From NCBI GenBank assembly GCA_037178975.1, contig JASJZH010000003.1, positions 4,960,001 through 5,024,000 on the forward strand: 64,000 nucleotides of DNA, read 5' to 3'. This DNA is from Oscheius tipulae (Eukaryota; Nematoda; Chromadorea; Rhabditida; Rhabditidae). This document shows, one piece after another, positions 1 to 13,670 of this stretch (within the stretch, counting starts at the first letter, position 1; each line of letters starts with the position of its first letter). The notes beneath the pieces were generated by a model. That model was not told the origin of the DNA. It was given only the letters and a program-made list of their open reading frames with translations, and made no database searches. Both the position numbers and the translations under genes were made by a program.

Positions 1-1000
1 TCTCGCTTCTCGGCCAATTACCCTCCGTCTTTTTTGTTCAGAGGCGTTTAAAATGAAGGTGTCACTGCTACTGAAATTAATGAGAGGTCTGCTTTTTGTG
101 TGACTCCACTCTCATTTCCTAGCCATCTCCTGTGCCCACTCTCAGCAACTCGCATAGTTCTCTTTTCCCGCCCAATTCGCAGTATATATTGAATTTCCAA
201 GTGAGTTTTTTTTTCCTTCCTCCCGAGAGCAAATATGCTCGTGTGCGTTCCGCCGTTCCCTCTTGGACAACTCGTCTGTCTCCACTGGGTGGTCTAGCAG
301 GGATCGATCCCTCTGTCGGATCCAACTTCATAAAACGAAAACAGACTTCGGAGCATCGATTAACTGTCAAAAGAGGCCTACACGTGCTATCGCAAGCGGA
401 GAGAGGATCGAACACATGGTTCATTGTAAACAGACATTTTTTTCTGGAGATTATCGATCCGAACAGCTATTGCACGGGACTCTTGCTGATCAATGAGTTC
501 CTCGAGAAATGCTCCATCAGATCGATAGGCCACCGTCACAGGCCGAAACCACCCGCTCTTTTTTCGTATTAGAATCAAAAGAAGATAAGGCGGCGAAGTA
601 AAGATAGCGCCCAGGGAGGATGAACCCGGTGGCAACATTTCCAAGCGGTGTCTGCTGTAGAGACCTTGTTGCCCTTTTCGACTACTGTACTACGTTCTTC
701 TAATAGCTCCCACTTTGTATCTTTCTAACCGGGATCAAGCTACCGTAACCACGAAAGGACAGCTTGACCGAGTCTAATGGGATCATGGACCACCTTTCAT
801 CAACTCATTATTGCCATTGCTACCAGCCCTATTGCCTGCCATAATCTGGTCGGCACAGTCTTTGTTCTTGACTCTTCGTCGTCTCCTTGTTCTAGCAACT
901 TTTTCCAGAGGCCCATCCAAATGTCTCGACACCTGTAAACTGGCCGCTCGTTCTTCACGCCGTCAGGATCGCTCACAACAATCACATCATCAGGGCGGCC
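1..1000. other. no gene recognised; upstream of GLI gene
   Basis: Several short open frames exist on both strands but none has recognisable protein character, consistent splice sites or codon bias. The stretch probably holds the promoter and 5' leader of the zinc-finger gene whose earliest usable ATG is at 1001. Confidence 0.5.
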
Positions 1001-1823
1001 ATGGCTAACAATGTAAGTGGTTAGAGACAGTAGTTTGGATAGTAGTCACTTCCAGAAAGCAAAAACACAAGAAGTTAACTTAAAAACTAACTTTTGTAAA
1101 AGTTTGAAATAATCCAGCGCATTTACAAGAACTCTTAACACGATAGTAATCTGTACTGTACGGTATGTGCTCCCGACCACTCGGTTCCTTCGTCCATAGA
1201 AAAAAAGCTGCTGATGAGGTCGTAAAGTCTTGTTGCGAACGCCTTATCTGGGTCCTCTGGCTCGAGGCCACCAATTGCCAGCCATTATTGCCAGTTCTCT
1301 CATCTAGATTCTGGCTTGCAATTATGAGTGTCATCAAAATCTCAGAGTTTTTGTGTCCAGGAGAGGGAACGAAGCGATTAGGCGAGAGCTCATTAGCCCG
1401 CCAGCCCACGGCTCTCGCTCTGATTTTTGAACGAACGGAAAGGCGAGAAGGCTTATGAGAACGACGAAAGAGGGAACCAAAGGGAAGTCGAGAGACACAA
1501 TATGGGGATTTTTCGCAACTGTTCTTTCCCTGCTCGTCTCGAGACTTAAAGGCATCTGTCCCAGCCATCTCAGTCTTTCGTCCCATCTAAACTGTGACGG
1601 CTTTTTCATCTACTGAGAACCAAACCAGTTTTCTTTCTGAAAAACATTAAATCTGAAGAGAAATCATCTGGGTGGTCCAACTAACATCCTCGATTTCAGA
1701 ACAACATGGCTCAGGTTCTTCTGGCTCAACACAACTTCAAGTGAGTTTCTTATCCAATTTTATCAACAACAAAGTAATCGAAAACCGCTCTTGTGAGAAA
1801 TTTTTCCCAGTCAGGTGACAAAA

Positions 1824-1869
<46 letters not shown>

Positions 1870-4800
1870 TCGGAAAAGATGTCAAAGCCCCTGTTGCGTA
1901 TTAATCCGTCTGGATATAGCCAAATCGTAAATTATTCTCTTCTGAGCTAATCTCCACGTGTGGCGAGAATTCAACAGCTTCGATGGAACTTTTCTGTTTG
2001 CTCTCTCAGTTTATGGCCTTCACTTTTTTGACCACCCGTGTCATTCTCCCACCTTACCGTACCTTCCGACCTTTAATGACTCCTCATTTTCGCGCCCGTT
2101 CTAATACTACAATTATACGGTCTTTCAGCGGCGCCCTCTGATAATGACACCGGCAAAAGGCAACTTTAATTAACCAGACTACTAGGTTTCTTTGCTTGCT
2201 ACAGTAGTTCTTCTTGTTTAGGGCGAGCCCAAGAATCGCAATCGAGTGCAATCAATGACTCTTTTTTCTCCTTTTAGCTGTAACACTTTACACCAAGAGA
2301 GCTCTCTCCCAGTCCCTTGCGAACACGGTGTTCTTCCCCACGTAGCGGGGAGATTGATAAGGGGAACGGCAAAGGGGCAGCCGCGGCGGCCAATGGAAAA
2401 AAGACTCGGCTAAAGTTGGTATTTACAGGATGATGAACCTGATGAACCAGAATGCTCACGGACTACGACCTCCCGGTCCTGCGGTAAGCTTCAAATGTCA
2501 CACGAGGCGGTAACCTGAGCTCGTTTTTCAGCCCAATCCTCAGGCTATGATGCAGCTCTACGGTCCAACCGATGTTTCTCGTCCTCTCCACTGTAAGTTA
2601 CCCTTCAGTAGTGGGTCTTCGAAAACAAGAGACCTCCTATCTCTGGGACTACGATAGTTCTTATCTCCTTGCATATTTCATTAGACAAAACAGAACTATC
2701 CTCAAGCCCATGGTCTCAGAGCGTAATACTTTGGGTAGACTACAAGGAACTTTATTGAAAACTCTCGGTGCCCCTCGGAGGCTGGCCGACCGCAGCTGTT
2801 TCTCTTTTGTAAAGTCATTAAGCCCACCCTAGAGAAAAAGCGTGTGCTTGCTCATTCGCCCACACTTCGCCTCCTCTCCACTGTTTCTCCCAATGGCTAG
2901 TCCTTCTAGAGAAAAGCTAGAAGATCTCAGTGATAGAGAGGAAGTGTTACAAACTCTCAACCTATTACTACGTTAATATTTCTTTGAAGCTAACAAGAAT
3001 CGTGTTTAGACCTGCAAGAGATGAACCGCAATGCTCCAGTGGTCACTTCCCCAGTCACTCCTCTGATCAGTCCTTTTGGCGAAACGACCAATTTCCTGAG
3101 AGGAATGCCGCCTGCTCAGCAGCCCTTGGTAGACTCTTTTTCGCCGTAATTTATCAAAAAGTTCCAGGCGGTGGCTCCTTTTGCCAATGTTGTCGAGCAG
3201 CTGCGTATATTGCAGCAACAGCAGAATGTCGATGTCAATCAAAATCCGATAGTCTCTCCGACGGTTTGTTGTGACTAGGAGAATAGAAAGACAGAGAATG
3301 TTTCAGAGTTCCACAGCTCCGTCTCTGCCGTCTCCCGTGGCACCTCTTCACACGATCGTTGCTCCCGTTCCAAAGAGAAGTCAGTCGCCACAACAGACGG
3401 AGGCCGGACCGTCGACGAGCTCGAACAACTCGGCAACAAAGTTCGGATCAGTGAGTTTTATACACGTGGAAACTTGGTCAAGGACTCGCCCGTTTTGAAC
3501 CGGCTTTTTCACTTTCATGCGCAAAACTGGGCCCGCTGATAAATCACTCTTTCTGCTCGCTCAAAAATTATATCAGTCTCTATAGAATCAAACAATCGAA
3601 TCCAGGGTCGACGAATGGGCCGCCCTCCCGGAACCTACAAAAAGGCCGTCTTCGACATCGGCCTGACTCAGAATCCCGTCATTGCCAAGGATCGTGCGAG
3701 CAGATTGGCCAGGTAAGAAGAGTTCTTGACTTTTACTTACCGTTGAAGAAGTCGCGAGACGCCTTCTCCGGACTGTTTTGGAGAGAGCGTCGATGTTGAA
3801 TCGATGGTGGATCACGAATGCAAATGGGCCGACTGCGATCATGTCTTCAGCACTCGTCCTGTAAGTTCCTAGTCCAACTAACTCATGTGCTCCTCGCTCA
3901 CTTCCTTTTGTTCATTTTGTACAGTAACCACCAGCTTTCAGGCGTTAATCCAGCATTTTCGTTCCGTGCATGAGCCCCAGTTGCAGGCTCTGGTTAACCA
4001 TGTCCAGGACAAGCATACCGGCCAGTTGGAGCGTGTCTGGTACTGCCAGTGGAGGGTAATCTTTCGTTCTTTTTCTCGAAAATACCTCTATTCTCAGGGC
4101 TGTGAAAGGACCGAGCCATTCCGAGCCAGTTACATGTTGGTCGTTCATGTTCGTCGTCATACGGGTGAGAAGCCCAATCGCTGTCCGGTCAGTTACTAAT
4201 GGGAAAGGAAATAGTTCTTTTACAGTACTCGGATTGTAAGAAGGCCTACAGCCGTCTGGAAAATCTGAAGACACATATCCGAACTCATACAGGAGAGAAG
4301 CCATACCATTGCGAGTTTCCCGGTTGTCTCAAGGCCTTCAGCAACGCCAGTGACCGAGCCAAACACCAGAACAGAACTCACTCCGATGAGGTTCGTATTG
4401 ACAGTTGATCGTCTTGAAACATCACTTTCAGAAACCTTACTTGTGCATGGTTGGCAACTGTCAGAAGTGCTACACGGACCCCTCGTCGTTACGAAAACAC
4501 ATCAAAACAGTTCATGGAGATGAAGAGTACGAACGTGCCAAGAAGAACAAGCCGATGAATCCTGGAGGGCGTCGTCGTAAGCATCAGAATCTTCTCACTC
4601 ACAATGCCAATCCTCTCAATGCTGCTGTTCAGTTCAACATGCGTCAGCAGATGGTCAGCCAGGTAATCTCAGTCCCTCATCTAATACAATCCCATTTGAG
4701 ATGTTCGCCTTCCAGCAGGCTATGCGGCGTCAGCAGCAGCAACAGATTGAGGAACAGCGTAGTCCTCATAGTGTCTGTACTCCTGGTTTTATCCATTCGG

Positions 4801-6220
4801 CAGGTCCTTCTGACAGCAATGGACCCAGCTCGAATGGCGGTTCTGTTGCTGCTCACAGCCCGGCTGGAAGTTTCATCTCTTCCGGCTCCTCGGACAGTGG
4901 AACTTCTGCTTCGGCTAGTGGACGCCAGTCAGGCGGAGGAAATCTCATCTTCTCCATCGAGAATATCCTCAAGTTTGGAGACTTCTATACTCCGGTTCTC
5001 GGCAAAATGGGTCTTGGTGGAGTGTCTCTCGACTCTGTGGCCAAATATCTGACCACTCTGACAGAAAAGGATCGCTTCAGTCCAATGTCGAACCTTGGCT
5101 TGCCGCAGATTCTCTCACCTGGAACTTTCAATACCGGAGGAGACGTTCGTCGCAATGAGCTTCATGCAAGTTTCAGTCCGGTAAAGTAAGCATCGTTATT
5201 TTAGGATGACTACAACGAGGATCTTGACTCGCCTGCCGCGGTTGTTCGTCACAGTATTGAAGACGGAGTTACGATTGGAGCTCAGGCCATTCCTCGAGCC
5301 GTTAACTACAAACCATCTATCCTCAAGAGTATGTTTAGGCCTAGTGTCCAGATACTTTCATCCTTCAGCTACCCAGGCCACTGTCTCAACCGACTTCGAG
5401 TCTCTTTTTGACACTACTCCGTCTCTCGAGGAAGGTGTCCTGGCTGGATTGGAGGTTCTGGAGCAGCAGCGACTCAATGGAGTTCTGCCGGTTGATGTGG
5501 TCATTCCGACTGAACTTTCCCAGTTCGCCAAGTACATTCTGAACGGAGAAATAGTTCTCTCGCCCAAGGAAGTTGCTCCTACCAAGGCTCTCACTCAAAT
5601 CACTAAAGCAAAGGTCGGTATTTCTTTTGTTATCGTACGAACTCCTCAATTTTCAGATGGACCAAGAGTATGTTCATGGCCCATCTCCGGTATCTCGTCC
5701 ACTTTGTCACTTCCCGGACCATCTCTTGTCTCCTGAGCAACCTCGAAATGAAAAGAACTACCAACCCTATTCGGGATCTCTCCCGCTTCTGAAGGATCCT
5801 CTGGATATCACAGCAGAGTACAGGGTAAGCTTTTTTATCGTGCGCGACCTACTGATTTCTACTCAGATTCCTCCTGCTCCTCGCATCGACTTCTTCAACG
5901 ATCCATCTATGATGTCCAAGTATTCGGATCCCATCTTTGATCATCTTGATGACTACTTGCGTCAACAGTCCTGTACCCAATTCAGCTATCAGAAAGACTA
6001 CTGTAACGACCTCCGGGACTTGGAAACACCCAATGAACCAGTACGTTATCAATTATTTTCATTTTTTCGAAAACTTTAGTTCTTTCCCGGAATGGGAGAT
6101 GATTATGTTGCTCGTTACGACATCCCTAGTTCCAATCTAGTTCCTGATATAAACGACTTGGCCGGATCCATGCAGCATCTCTCCGCCGATGAAGCCCAAC
6201 CGGATGATCCCAAGATCTAG
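1001..6220 (+). CDS. GLI/Ci/TRA-1-type zinc-finger transcription factor
   Basis: Sequence-specific DNA-binding factor of the GLI family, the nuclear end of Hedgehog signalling in most animals and, as TRA-1, the sex-determination regulator of C. elegans. About 19 exons give about 868 residues. Five C2H2 fingers lie in exons at about 3801-4500; fingers 3-5 carry the family signatures [27 protein letters not shown] and [16 protein letters not shown], which separate GLI from ZIC and GLIS. Before the fingers is an AT-hook-like GRPPGTYKK; after them come Gln-, Ser- and Gly-rich stretches and a long acidic tail I cannot assign. The ATG at 1001 (exon 1001-1012) joins in frame to 1700; an ATG at 1706, just behind a TTTCAG, is an equally good start and may be used after leader trans-splicing. 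The 5166-5204 intron begins with GC. No SUFU-binding SYGH motif was seen. Family call is firm; the exact N-terminus is not. Confidence 0.9.
1829..1866. repeat. (AG)n microsatellite
   Basis: About 19 uninterrupted AG units inside the second intron of the GLI gene. A simple repeat that is likely length-variable between individuals. Confidence 0.95.
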
Positions 6221-7157
6221 CCCCATATTTTTCTTAGACATTTTCTTGCCTTTCCTCTTAATTTTTATCCTTGATCTCCACTAGCCGGTACAATCTTCTT
6301 CTCTTTGTATTCTGTTCTTGCCATATCATCCTTATTGAATCTAGGCCGTAGAGTTATTACTGAGTGCCCTTACCAAGCGACATGGGACACTATAAGCCAT
6401 CGTGCTCCAACCCGTGCCTATCTTTCTTCCTTTCCCGGTGAGACCCTCGGTCTCAAGTACGATTCCAAATCGTATCCCTTTCATTGACTACTTAGTTATC
6501 TCATACTTTGTACGCTCTCGTTTTGTATTCTCTTTGCGGGCCAGCTAACGGTTCACCCACTTCCGGTTAAAAACAATTATTGACAATTAGATAGATCTCT
6601 CGCTGTCCTTTTCCCTGTGCATCCTTTAGCGAGACTGAAGAATATTGTGAGTTTTACTTCCTGCTGTAAGCAGATACTGTTAATAAACACGTTTATAAAC
6701 AAGACTGGCTCTGAACGAGGTTGGACAGTGCAAGAGAATAACAAATTGATTGACACGTTGGAACTAACTTTCAGTATGAGTATCCAGCGAAGAACGAGTT
6801 TACAGTTTAGACCAATTGAATTGGCGAGATCAAAGGGGTTACTCGATCGGCTCCCATGGCTCGAACCTATTCTTCGTCATCCAGTCTTGCCGCTGGCATC
6901 CATGTCGATAGAGCTCTCCCAATCCCTTCCGATGCACTCCCTCGATCATCCTCCAATCTCAGGTGGGGCCTTCCGACGAACGAACGAGAAAAACAGTAGT
7001 CCAGGCACGGAGAGGGGCAACTCTACACGATAGCGGCTAACAGTCTAAGAGTGACCCTAATTCCAGCTGATGATCAGAACGCCTCTTTCGAAATAGATCT
7101 ATCAGGATAGACACTCGATAAACATTGGTTACCATCTTCTTATGTTAATCGCGATGA
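6221..7157. other. 3' flank of GLI gene and intergenic DNA
   Basis: No gene recognised. An AATAAA lies near 6676, about 455 bp past the stop, and may end the GLI transcript. One open frame at 6617-7033 lacks family similarity and looks fortuitous. Confidence 0.5.
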
Positions 7158-7240
7158 GCACGCGTGGCCTAAAGGAGAAGGCGCCGGACTCCGAGTGAAA
7201 GAGATATCCGGAAATGCGGGTTCGAGTCCCGCCGCGTGTC
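7158..7240 (+). tRNA. tRNA-Arg(CCG) with an 11-nt intron
   Basis: The cloverleaf folds cleanly. Acceptor arms GCACGCG (7158-7164) and CGCGTGT (7233-7239) pair with a single G.U. The D-arm is GCCT/AGGC, the anticodon stem CCGGA/TCCGG and the T-arm GCGGG-TTCGAGT-CCCGC. The loop reads C-T-CCG-A and is followed by 11 extra bases (GTGAAAGAGAT) before the 3' half of the stem, which places an intron at the canonical 37/38 position. The body GTGGCCTAA..GG..AAGGC resembles animal tRNA-Arg(CCG). The A and B box promoters are internal. The discriminator base reads C, which is unusual for arginine tRNAs. Confidence 0.88.
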
Positions 7241-7419
7241 TAACACTTTTCCCACGGTGTTACCAAATGTGTCCTGTGTTCTCGAAAAAATTTTTTAGAA
7301 GAGGTGCCCCTTTGTTTGGTAAAACACTTACTGGTCAAAGTTTACTAAACAAGACAGTGATATCGATCAACGTGAAATATGAAAAGATGCAATTGTTACA
7401 GCAAGTAGTCCAATAGGGG

Positions 7420-8371
<952 letters not shown>

Positions 8372-9954
8372 ATGGAAGCATATAATTCGTCTCTGCTTGA
8401 AACACTGCTTCCCGACTACTACAAAAACATCTTTCCCTTCAAATCATACTGCAAATGGCTCTCCTATAACAAAAGTAACATTCCGGTTTGCCTCTCTTTA
8501 CAAAACCTCTTTAGAAAGCACAGATTACTTCAATCGGCGTGAGTTCGCCTTCATCTTCGAAGGAGACGTTCATCTTCGCTATCGCAGCTACGAGCAACCG
8601 ACCGAGTTCGAGAAGGACCTTTGCGATCGTCATCCACAAAAGCTCGATCTTGGAGCAGTTTACAACCATTGCGTATGGTTGAAATTTTATCACCTAAAAA
8701 ATGTACTTCAGCCAAAAGACAACAAAAAATTTAGTGATTTCAAAGCAGTGGAGCGAGAACTCGTCTTCGATATCGACTTGACTGATTATGATGTCGTGAG
8801 AACATGCTGCTCGTAAGTTCATGCTTTTGTCTTCCAATTATGGTGGTTTAAGGGAGGCAAAGGTTTGTCATAAATGCTGGAAGTTTGTTGTAGCAGCAGT
8901 AATGGTACTGGATCGTGCTTTAGATGGTTTGCACCTTTCCAATTGTCTGTCTATCAATTTTTTTTTCAGAAGATTTCGGCTTCAAAGCTCGTATGTGGGT
9001 GTTCTCGGGTCGACGTGGAGTTCATTGCTGGGTCGGAGACGAGGCTGCTCGTCGCCTGAATAACACGGGAAGAGCAAGTGTCGCGGAATATCTCTCGCTC
9101 ATCCAAGTTGGTTTTTTTTGTTCACATTAGCAAATCCTCGAATTATTACTCAGTTGACTGTTTATAACGTTTGTTTCAGGCGGAAAAGCTTGCCATTTAC
9201 ACGTCGAGAGCCAAAAATCGAGCAGTCCATCCGTTTATTGAGCAATCTTATCGTTCCCTGATGGACAGTGGCTTGATTGACGAAATGGTCAAGGAACAAA
9301 AATGGCTTGAAAACGACGACTATGAGAAAGCTTTCATCAAGATCGAGGATGTGGAGATACGAACCGAGGTACTCGGTCAGCTGAAAGAGTAAGTCTTGAG
9401 ATTTTGCCAGAGTCTTTTTTTTTTTTTAGAATGTCCCCAACGCTGCGTTGGAAGTATCTGAAAGGTATCTTTGACGAGAAGATGCGGTTGCAAAATGAAG
9501 ACAGTGGAACCAAGGTGGCGGAGAAGTTTAGAAATCTCGGATTCGACAAGGACTTCCTGAGGTGGTTCGTACTGTTCCACGTCTACCCTCGACTTGACGT
9601 CAACGTCTCAACGGGTGAAATTTTACTTATTCAATAAAGCTGGTGCTTTCAGGTGTCAATCACTTGCTTAAATCGCCGTTTTGTATTCACCCAAAAACAG
9701 GAAATGTTGCCGTGCCCTTGGATCCATCCAAAATTCGTAACTTTGATGTCAACCAGTGTCCCAGAATAGAGTAAGTTCACACTCTTTCGGCTCAATAATT
9801 TCTCACTTTCAGTGTCCTAATTAGAGAATTGCAAGACGCCTTGAAATCGGCAGAACTTAAGGAGAATCGTAAACTGTTGGGATACAAACACACCTCTCTG
9901 GCCGATTACGTGGAAAATTTTGATCGATTTGTCAACCTCGCTGTAATTTCATAA
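8372..9954 (+). CDS. prim-1: DNA primase small (catalytic) subunit
   Basis: Catalytic subunit of the polymerase alpha-primase complex; it makes the RNA primers that start every replicated strand in the nucleus. Nine exons give 408 residues, against about 420 in human. Seen in order: N-terminal [14 protein letters not shown] followed by a spliced join, the metal-binding acidic motif [17 protein letters not shown] (about residues 105-121), the zinc-site CHKCW, the active-site SGRRGVHCW and a [19 protein letters not shown] stretch typical of the family. A 39-nt GT-AG intron at 8673-8711 is in frame, so it could also be read through; the aligned family supports its removal. The ATG lies four bases behind a TTTACAG acceptor. 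Confidence 0.95.
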
Positions 9955-10269
9955 GTCACTGTAACATTCGATCGCATAAAATTTTGAAATGTTCCCATCT
10001 GATATAAATAATCCGCGTTTTCAACCGTTTCACGTATCTAGTTATAAGTGCCTAAAAGTCAGTGTGTGTTCAACTGTAGGAAAGCATGCAAACAGTGGAG
10101 GAAGAGGGATTAAACAGGTCAAGCTGACAAAAGGGTATAAACAGGAAAGGGTTCAAAGGAATGGGATTATAACTGACACGTGAGCCCCTAAAGGGCGGCA
10201 GCATTACTTGTCTATCTCTGCTACTAAAGTGTAATGGTGTCCGTCCGCCTGCGTGCGTTACCACGAGAA

Positions 10270-10321
10270 AAAAGCTGACAAGTAATGACACGTCAAGAAT
10301 TAAGTTGACAAGTCAGCTTTT
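10270..10321. repeat. 10-bp inverted repeat
   Basis: AAAAGCTGAC at 10270-10279 and GTCAGCTTTT at 10312-10321 are perfect complements with a 32-bp spacer. TTGACAAG occurs in the spacer and again in the repeat at 16.4 kb. Confidence 0.6.
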
Positions 10322-10452
10322 GAGAAAAATAACGAACTTAGGCTATTGGAAAAGCGGCGGAGCTGCCTGTTGTCAATGATAAGGCAAGTCTAAGGGATGG
10401 CTGGACTATTTTAAATTGTTCTCGCGTCTCTGCCTGTCTGAAGCCATTATTG

Positions 10453-10488
10453 CAATTAGTGTGCACTACTTTGTGCGCACACTAATTG
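10453..10488. repeat. 12-bp perfect inverted repeat (hairpin)
   Basis: CAATTAGTGTGC at 10453-10464 and GCACACTAATTG at 10477-10488 flank a 12-bp loop. The position is inside the repeat-like gap upstream of FTSJ1. Confidence 0.7.
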
Positions 10489-11227
10489 TTTGCAAGTCAA
10501 AGGAGACCAAGACAGGCTGACAGAAATTAATAGAAACCGGGTAAAGATTATAGAAATCAGGCTATGACGGACATTGAGCAGTCACGTGTGGCCCTGTTTA
10601 TGTTCTTATGTTACTCTTTTAAATTTTTTTCAGGCTAGAAATCCCTTTTTACAAATAGCCGCGCGCTTTCCCCATTTGAATTTTCCAGTTTACTTTGAGA
10701 TTACTTTTTAAGTGTGTGTTGGTTTTTGTCAGTTATTTTTGAAATTCCTTTTGCTCCTTGAGTTCGTATTCATTGTCATGCGAACTTGAGATAAAGACCA
10801 GACAAAACCTGTGTTAAATCTGTTGGTGAAAAGTCATTGATTTTCGTTTTCTTTCTCTCTCCATGTAGTCTTAAGCCCTTCTATGCCGGAAGACACATAA
10901 GTGAGAGAAGTGGGCTCGAGGGACGAGAAGTGGATTTAACTGATTAGCAGTGGCCAGTTTGGCAGCTTAGAAACAGGCAAGACAGGACATTTACAGTTTA
11001 AACATTACCCTTTCATTGATTCCCAGATTAGCAAATCCTCACCTTGAAGTGTTCTAGTATAAAACCAGCTGCCGGCGGCAACTTGGCGGCCCTTTGGCCT
11101 TTGCCTAGAATTGACCACAGGCGGCTGCGCCGCGAAATCCAGTAAATGCAAACGCGCTCCATCGCACTTGTTTTTTTCTTCTGTTCTTCTTCCCATTCAG
11201 TTCTTTATTTCCATTTTTCAGTTCAAA

Positions 11228-12464
11228 ATGGGTAAGACGGCAAAGGACAAACGGGATATTTATTATCGTATGGCAAAGGAGCAGAAATGGCGAGCCCGTA
11301 GCGCCTTCAAGCTCATGCAAATTGACGACGAATTCTCGATTCTGGAAAGTAAGTTTTCTTCAATTGTTCCAGCGAACCTATTTTTGCTTTCAGATGTTAC
11401 TAAAGCAGTCGACTTGTGTGCAGCTCCTGGCAGCTGGAGTCAAGTTCTCTCACATCGTCTTGGAGAAAAGCCCGAAGCTAAAATTGTGGCAGTTGATCTT
11501 CAGCCGATGTCTCCGATTCCTGGTGTAATCCAACTGCAGGGAGATATTACCGAAGAGGCAACGGCCAAGGAAATTATCAAGCTGTTTGAAGGACAACAAG
11601 CCGATATCGTTGTTTGCGACGGAGCTCCTGATGTCACTGGACTGCATTCACTGGACGAATACATGCAGAGTCAACTCATTCTGGCCGCCTTCAACATAAC
11701 TACCTTTGTTCTAAAACCTGGTGGTCATTTCGTCGCAAAGGCAGGCCTTTTCCTATCGTTCATTGTAGCAAATCTTTTAAGATATTCCGAGCTAGAAATG
11801 CCACTCTTCTCTACGCCCAAATGAAAATGTTTTTCAAAGATGTCTATTGCGCTAAGCCGAAATCCAGTCGTCAGAGCAGTTGTGGTATGTTTTTTTCAAC
11901 CTAAGTTTCAGCAAATCGCGTTTTCCAGAGGCCTTCATCGTCTGCAAGACGTTTATTCCACCATCCGGCTACACTCCAACCATGCAGAATCCGTTAGTAG
12001 CTTCATCCTATGGTAATTTAGTACTTATCTTTTGCTTAAGTCTTGTTTAGACGATGTCGTAAACAGTTTGAACGGACCAAATCGAGTACTCGTACCCTTC
12101 GTCGCTTGTGGTGATCTAAGCGGTTTCGACAGCGACCGAAGTTATCCACTGAAAATGCCGTCATTCCCAACTGGACAACTCGATGAAAATCAGAAGTTTG
12201 CTCCTCTGAAGGAGTACATTCCCCATGATGTTGTCCAACCTCCGACTGACCCTGCTTACAAGAAAGCTCTTCTTTTGAAAAAGGCAGACAAACTGGCCAA
12301 ACCACAAAGTCTTGAAAAGAACGTAAATTTTCTTATTTTCTGGAGAAAGGATTGTTTTATAGCTAGCGAAGCCGCCAAAGAAGAAGAATCCCGAGATGGA
12401 GATTGGTTCCAGCTTAACCGATGATATGATAGACTCTCTTGGGAGCATGTTTGCAGAATTATAA
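11228..12464 (+). CDS. ftsj-1: tRNA 2'-O-ribose methyltransferase, FTSJ1/Trm7 type
   Basis: SAM-dependent enzyme that 2'-O-methylates the anticodon loop (positions 32 and 34) of certain tRNAs. Six exons give 342 residues, close to human FTSJ1. Seen: [18 protein letters not shown] with the first catalytic lysine, the SAM-binding [15 protein letters not shown], the VVAVDLQ-like IVAVDLQPM, the [18 protein letters not shown] box, and [10 protein letters not shown] ending in the catalytic lysine; the C-terminal [20 protein letters not shown] is family-specific. The FVAK/IFR join requires the 41-nt intron 11741-11781, which begins with GC instead of GT. A TTTTCAG lies eight bases before the ATG. 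The tail is basic (PPKKKN). Confidence 0.95.
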
Positions 12465-12666
12465 AATCTATTTGTCACCCTATATTGTTGAGTTTTTCCA
12501 GTATTCATATAAAGCCGATTCCAATCCCAAACTGAGTATTACATGAGCGGACAGAACACAAACATTGAGGTTGAATAGACGCCTATTGCTCTCAAACTAT
12601 TTGACTTTGTCCTGATAATACCGCCCCCTTAAAGAGGCGGGCGCGCGGAGTCTTGTTTCATCTGTT

Positions 12667-13670
12667 ATGGCGACTGTAGTTCTGGATGTTGAAGGACATC
12701 TATTCAAAACGTTGGTTTCTAATCTCGTCGCTGTGAAGGGAAGTTTCTTCGACAATATTTTCTCAAAGGACTGGAAGAGTCAGCTGGATCAGGTTAGTTC
12801 ATCCTTATGCGCAATGACAGCATTTACAGAATGGGAATTTGTTTGTTGACAGAGATTCCTCCATTTTCCCAGTGATTCTTAACTTCTTGAGAGATGGAAA
12901 CAGTACGCCGTTACCTCGAGACGACTACGTTTTGGCCAGAATTCTTCAGGAGGCGAGGTTGGTCAGAGTTGGTCGGGGAGAGAACAATTTAGATTCTTCC
13001 GTCTATTCGAACTATGTGAAATGATCGAGCGTATAGTGTCGTATTCCGAGTTGCCTCTCAGAAAGTCCCCGAACCAAGTGAAAAAGCAGAAGATCTTGTC
13101 TCAAAATAAGAAGAAAGAGGTTCATTTCGTGGAGAAGGACCCTCTGCGTAACTTGTCCAGTCTTCCACCCACACCCACTCCCGTCTTGGCAGAGTGTGAG
13201 TAAGCCATGATCACTCGAAACAACTTCCAGTTTCTCGACGTTTGTCCATCGACTCGCCTCCGATTCCTGTCAAAAAGTCCACTTTGGAGAATATAAAAAA
13301 GGAAAAAAAGCCCGAATGTATCAGTCTGCCAAGGAATTTCGCTCACGTGGCTCATGTGGGCTGGAATGGCCGAGGAGTTATCTTCCAGAAGCATCTTCTC
13401 GGACAAGAGACCACGACAGTTCGAGCAATAATTGACGCAGCAAGTGAGGCCGATCTAACTCCAGTTTACAATGTTGTCAACGGAAATGACACGACCTACG
13501 GCAGTCATTCTGTGGAGGTGAGGGTGTTGTGTTCAATCTCAAGAGTTCAGGTAATATTGGCTGGCCCACACATGAATGTCAAGGAGCAAGACATGTACTC
13601 TCTTCCGAAGAAGACACCTCCAAAACCGCCGGCAAAGCCTCCGCCAAGACCTGCTTCATCCAGAAGCTGA
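12667..13670 (+). CDS. KCTD-type BTB protein with CRIB motif and proline-rich tail
   Basis: Four or five exons (12667-12792, 12830-12957, 12993-13195, 13231-13670, the last possibly split by a 33-nt intron at 13518-13550) give 287 or 298 residues. Residues about 3-92 form a T1/BTB fold of the KCTD class: VVLDVEGHLFKT at the start, NLFVDRDSSIFPVILNFLRD in the middle, then ILQEARFFRL. A basic linker follows, then ISLPRNFAHVAHVGW at about residue 183, a full CRIB consensus (I-S-x-P-x(2)-F-x-H-x(2)-H-V-G) that binds active Cdc42/Rac. The HVGW ending and the basic stretch in front are WASP-like. The tail is PPKPPAKPPPRP. Role is inferred: a multimeric adaptor responding to a Rho-type GTPase. Domain calls are good; the combination is unusual. 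Confidence 0.75.

Larger units (their letters stand above)
9955..11227. other. gene-free gap with repeat-like content
   Basis: No gene recognised. The stretch holds two inverted repeats (entries at 10270 and 10453) and a T-rich block near 10680-10810 with the string TTTTGCTCCTTG, which recurs at about 16669. Its makeup resembles an old solo LTR or other dispersed repeat. Confidence 0.45.

Noticed and set aside
5181-5204. 19-24-nt GT-AG intron in the GLI gene
   Set aside because: Too short to be credible; the GC-AG reading from 5166 gives 39 nt and keeps the frame.
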